Source of the DNA: Tistrella mobilis
Lineage (GTDB): Bacteria > Pseudomonadota > Alphaproteobacteria > Tistrellales > Tistrellaceae
Assembly: GCF_039634785.1 (NCBI RefSeq)
Contig: NZ_JBBIAB010000006.1
Location: forward strand, 1-64,000
Direction of reading: 5' to 3'
DNA length: 64,000 nt
The notes under the pieces are model-generated. The model ran no database searches. It was not told the origin of the DNA and worked only from the letters and a program-made list of their open reading frames with translations. Shown piece after piece: positions 61,676-64,000 of the stretch (the stretch's first letter is position 1; each line of letters starts with the position of its first letter). The position numbers and the translations under genes were made by a program.

Positions 61676-62500
61676 ATGGCGATGATCAGGCGGATCGGAA
61701 CCGGGCTGCGGCGGCGCAGCGTGCTGGGGGCGATGGCGGCTGCCGTGCTGGTGGCGGCCACCGGCGGCTTCGGCATCACGGCCGAGGCGGCGGGGCTGGA
61801 TGCCGTTCAGAAGGCGGGGGTGCTGCGCGTGGCGGTCCCGCAGGATTTCCCGCCCTTCGGCTCCGTCGGCCCCGACATGGCGCCGCGCGGCTATGACGTC
61901 GACATGGCCCGGCTGATCGGCGATGCGCTGGGGGTGAAGACCGAACTGGTGCCGGTGACCAGTGCCAACCGCATCCCGTATCTGACCACCGACAAGGTCG
62001 ATCTGGTGATCTCCAGCCTGGGCAAGAACCCGGAGCGCGAGGCGGTGATCGACTTCACCAATGCCTATGCGCCGTTCTACAACGGCGTTTTCGGCCCGGC
62101 CGATCTGAAGATCGCGGGCGCCGCCGATCTGGCCGGCCATACGGTGGGCGTCACCCGCGGTGCGATCGAGGATCTGGAGCTGTCCAAGATCGCCCCCGCC
62201 GAGGCCACCATCCGCCGCTACGAGGACAATAACGGCACCATCCAGGCCTTCCTGTCGGGACAGGTGGAACTGGTGGCGACCGGCAATGTGGTTGCGGCCG
62301 CCATCCTTGAGCGCAATCCCCGCACCCGGCCCGAGCCCAAATTCCTGATCAAGAACTCGCCCTGCTATATCGGCGTCGCGAAGGGGGAGACGGCGCTGGT
62401 CGCGAAGGTGAACGAGATCATCGCCGCCGCCAGGGCCGACGGCCGGCTGTCGAAGATTTCGGAAACCTGGCTGGGGGCGCCGCTGCCGGCGGATCTCTGA
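61676..62500 (+). CDS. ABC transporter substrate-binding protein, polar amino-acid type
   Basis: A 274-residue periplasmic protein. Residues 1-37 are a signal with RRRSVLGAMAAAVLVAATGG, possibly a twin-arginine type. The mature part is a bacterial extracellular solute-binding family 3 protein (GVLRVAVPQDFPPFG; RGYDVDMARLIGDALGV; LTTDKVDLVISSLGKNPERE). ATG 61676 is chosen for its GGGGA site; ATG 61682 is close. It begins an ABC operon that continues to the window edge. Its place beside allA/alc suggests a ureide or related compound, but it could be an amino acid. Confidence 0.85.
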   Translation: MAMIRRIGTGLRRRSVLGAMAAAVLVAATGGFGITAEAAGLDAVQKAGVLRVAVPQDFPPFGSVGPDMAPRGYDVDMARLIGDALGVKTELVPVTSANRIPYLTTDKVDLVISSLGKNPEREAVIDFTNAYAPFYNGVFGPADLKIAGAADLAGHTVGVTRGAIEDLELSKIAPAEATIRRYEDNNGTIQAFLSGQVELVATGNVVAAAILERNPRTRPEPKFLIKNSPCYIGVAKGETALVAKVNEIIAAARADGRLSKISETWLGAPLPADL

Positions 62501-62587
62501 GGCGGCCGGCGGGGCAAGGGGCCGCCCCCTTGCCCCCAAGCCATGCGGTCTTCCCCATCGGCCCACCCTTCCCGCAAGGGGTAGTCC

Positions 62588-63313
62588 ATGGCCTATCAGT
62601 TTGATTTCACGCCGATCCTGACCTATTCCGACGTGCTGCTCCGCGGGGTGGTGCTGACGGTGGAGCTGATCCTGGTCGGCGGCATTTTCGGCGTGCTGCT
62701 GGGCATTCTGTGTGCCTGGGCGCGATCGGAGCGCATACCGGTGGCGGCGGGGATCGTGGCCGCCTATGTCGAGCTGATCCGCAACACGCCGTTCATCGTG
62801 CAGCTGTTCTTCATCTTCTTCGGCCTGCCCGCGGCGGGTGTGCGGCTGGGCGAGGTGGAGGCGGCGATGATCGCCATGGTGGTCAATCTGGGCGCCTATT
62901 CGGCCGAGATCATCCGCGCCGGCATTCAGGCCGTGCCCAGGGGGCAGTGGGAGGCGGCGGCGAGCCTGGGCATGACCCGGGCGGAATGCTTCCGCCATGT
63001 CGTGCTGGTGCCGGCGCTGCGCAAGATCTGGCCGGCGCTGTCCAGCCAGATCGTCATCGTGATGCTGGGCTCGTCGGTCTGCTCGCAGATCGCGGCCGAA
63101 GAGTTGAGCTTCGCCGCCAATTTCATCCAGTCGCGCAGCTTCCGCGCCTTCGAGGCCTATCTGGCTGCGACCGCGATCTATCTGGGCCTCGCCATCCTGA
63201 CCCGGATGATCCTGCGCCGGCTGGGCGACCGGCTGCTCTACCGCGCCGCGCGCCATGCGGCCCTGAGCGCCGGCCGGGCGGCGGCCGCCACCGGAGGTGC
63301 GGTCCATGGTTGA
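62588..63313 (+). CDS. ABC transporter permease, polar amino-acid (HisM/GlnP) type
   Basis: A 241-residue inner-membrane protein. The family motif ELIRNTPFIVQLFFIFFGLP and the coupling loop GQWEAAASLGMTRAECFRHV (E-A-A-x-x-x-G) are clear. AAGGGGTAG is before the ATG. The 3' end overlaps the next permease by eight bases. Confidence 0.9.
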   Translation: MAYQFDFTPILTYSDVLLRGVVLTVELILVGGIFGVLLGILCAWARSERIPVAAGIVAAYVELIRNTPFIVQLFFIFFGLPAAGVRLGEVEAAMIAMVVNLGAYSAEIIRAGIQAVPRGQWEAAASLGMTRAECFRHVVLVPALRKIWPALSSQIVIVMLGSSVCSQIAAEELSFAANFIQSRSFRAFEAYLAATAIYLGLAILTRMILRRLGDRLLYRAARHAALSAGRAAAATGGAVHG

Positions 63314-63956
63314 GTTCGGCACGCTCGACATCCTGCGCAACCTGATCGATGCCGCGCTCTGGACCGTGGTGCTGTCGGTGATCGCCTTTGCCGGCGGCGC
63401 CCTGGTCGGGCTGGTGGCGCTGTTCGCCCTGGTCTCGGGCCGGCGCCTGCCGGCCATGCTGGCGCGCGGCTATGTCGAGGCCTTCCAGGGCACGCCGCTG
63501 CTGATGCAGCTGTTCCTGATCTTCTTCGGCCTGCCGCTGGCGGGGATCGAGGTGTCGGCCTGGACGGCGGCGATCGTGTCGCTGGTGCTGTTCACCGGCG
63601 CCTTCCTGGCCGAGATCTGGCGCGGCTGCGTGGAGGCGGTGCCCAAGGGCCAGTCCGAGGCCGCCCAGGCGCTGGCCATGTCTTATGTGGAGCGCATGCG
63701 CTGGGTGATCCTGCCCCAGGCGATGCGGATCGCGGTGCCGCCCACGGTCGGCTTCTCGGTCCAGGTGGTCAAGGGCACGGCGCTGACCTCGATCATCGGT
63801 TTCGTGGAACTGGCCAAGGCCGGGACCATGATCGCCAATGCCACCTTCGAGCCCTTCACCGTTTACGGCTTCGTGGCGCTGATCTATTTCGCGCTCTGCT
63901 ACCCGCTGTCATTCGCCGCCCGCCGGCTGGAAAGGAGGCTTCATGTCGCCCGCTGA
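63306..63956 (+). CDS. ABC transporter permease, polar amino-acid type
   Basis: A 216-residue inner-membrane protein, paralogue of its neighbour (AFQGTPLLMQLFLIFFGLPL; GQSEAAQALAMSYVERM). The pair should form a heterodimer. ATG 63306 follows GGAGG closely. It overlaps both flanking genes, a tightly coupled operon. Confidence 0.9.
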   Translation: MVEFGTLDILRNLIDAALWTVVLSVIAFAGGALVGLVALFALVSGRRLPAMLARGYVEAFQGTPLLMQLFLIFFGLPLAGIEVSAWTAAIVSLVLFTGAFLAEIWRGCVEAVPKGQSEAAQALAMSYVERMRWVILPQAMRIAVPPTVGFSVQVVKGTALTSIIGFVELAKAGTMIANATFEPFTVYGFVALIYFALCYPLSFAARRLERRLHVAR

Positions 63957-64000
63957 TCAGACGCGGCCGCTGGTCGAACTGGCCGGCATCCGCAAGAGTT
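63943..64000 (+). CDS. ABC transporter ATP-binding protein, N-terminal part (cut by window edge)
   Basis: It begins MSPADQTRPLVELAGIRKS after AAAGGAGG. Only 19 codons are present; ELAGIRKS is the normal opening of an amino-acid ABC ATPase, and position (after two permeases) supports this. It overlaps the permease stop by 14 bases. Confidence 0.75.
   Translation, partial: MSPADQTRPLVELAGIRKS

Noticed and set aside
1-64000. tRNA, rRNA or known riboswitches
   Set aside because: I looked for tRNA arms and common riboswitch blocks in the intergenic spaces and saw none; a covariance search would be decisive.

Overview
The window is about 64 kb of high-GC DNA with dense, short-spaced genes. Protein types (alphaproteobacterial-style regulators, tandem chemoreceptors, GlcDEF, ureide catabolism, a YkgO-type L36) suggest a soil- or water-living alphaproteobacterium of the Rhodospirillales/Tistrella kind. 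That assignment comes from recognising the gene repertoire, not from a database search.

Left edge to 8 kb: an accessory patch (start of an IS630-type transposase, an unknown AT-richer gene, an IS5-like stub, a strong hairpin) gives way to a HD-domain protein, a DMT exporter, a saccharopine-dehydrogenase-like gene facing its Lrp-type regulator, a TetR/amidohydrolase pair and a GNAT/cupin pair. From 8.2 to 17.9 kb lie five chemoreceptor genes in a row, each behind its own leader; the first three are followed by clear terminators.

18-30 kb is catabolic and transport DNA: a beta-decarboxylating-dehydrogenase-like protein with an altered active site facing a LysR gene; an M20 amidohydrolase, L-serine dehydratase and a two-gene membrane system (DUF3100 type); then a LysR gene facing a ureohydrolase plus NitT/TauT-type ABC transporter. 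30-32 kb is a defence/mobile patch: a DUF1778/GNAT toxin-antitoxin pair, a broken IS5-like transposase and a CRISPR array (15 good repeats and one decayed one) with no cas genes in the window. 32.5-41 kb holds LysR, hydroxyacid dehydrogenase and aldehyde dehydrogenase genes, a divergent acyl-CoA ligase/carboxyltransferase pair and a fatty-acid desaturase. 41-48 kb has a decayed toxin-antitoxin pair, an XRE regulator, a secreted protein, a LodA/LodB-type quinoprotein oxidase pair, a methyltransferase and rpmJ.

48-52.4 kb is glcDEF (glycolate oxidase). 52.4-53.8 kb is a decaying tandem repeat built from copies of the 3' end of the neighbouring sulfotransferase gene. The most unusual part is 53.8-57.5 kb: sulfotransferase, HprK-like kinase, Rrf2 regulator and MFS transporter on the minus strand, preceded by a small gene at 57351-57497 whose 48-residue product carries a double-glycine leader motif. 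This looks like a possible undescribed peptide-modification cassette. A MocR-type regulator follows, then allA/alc (ureide degradation) with a GntR regulator, and a polar amino-acid-type ABC transporter that runs off the right edge.
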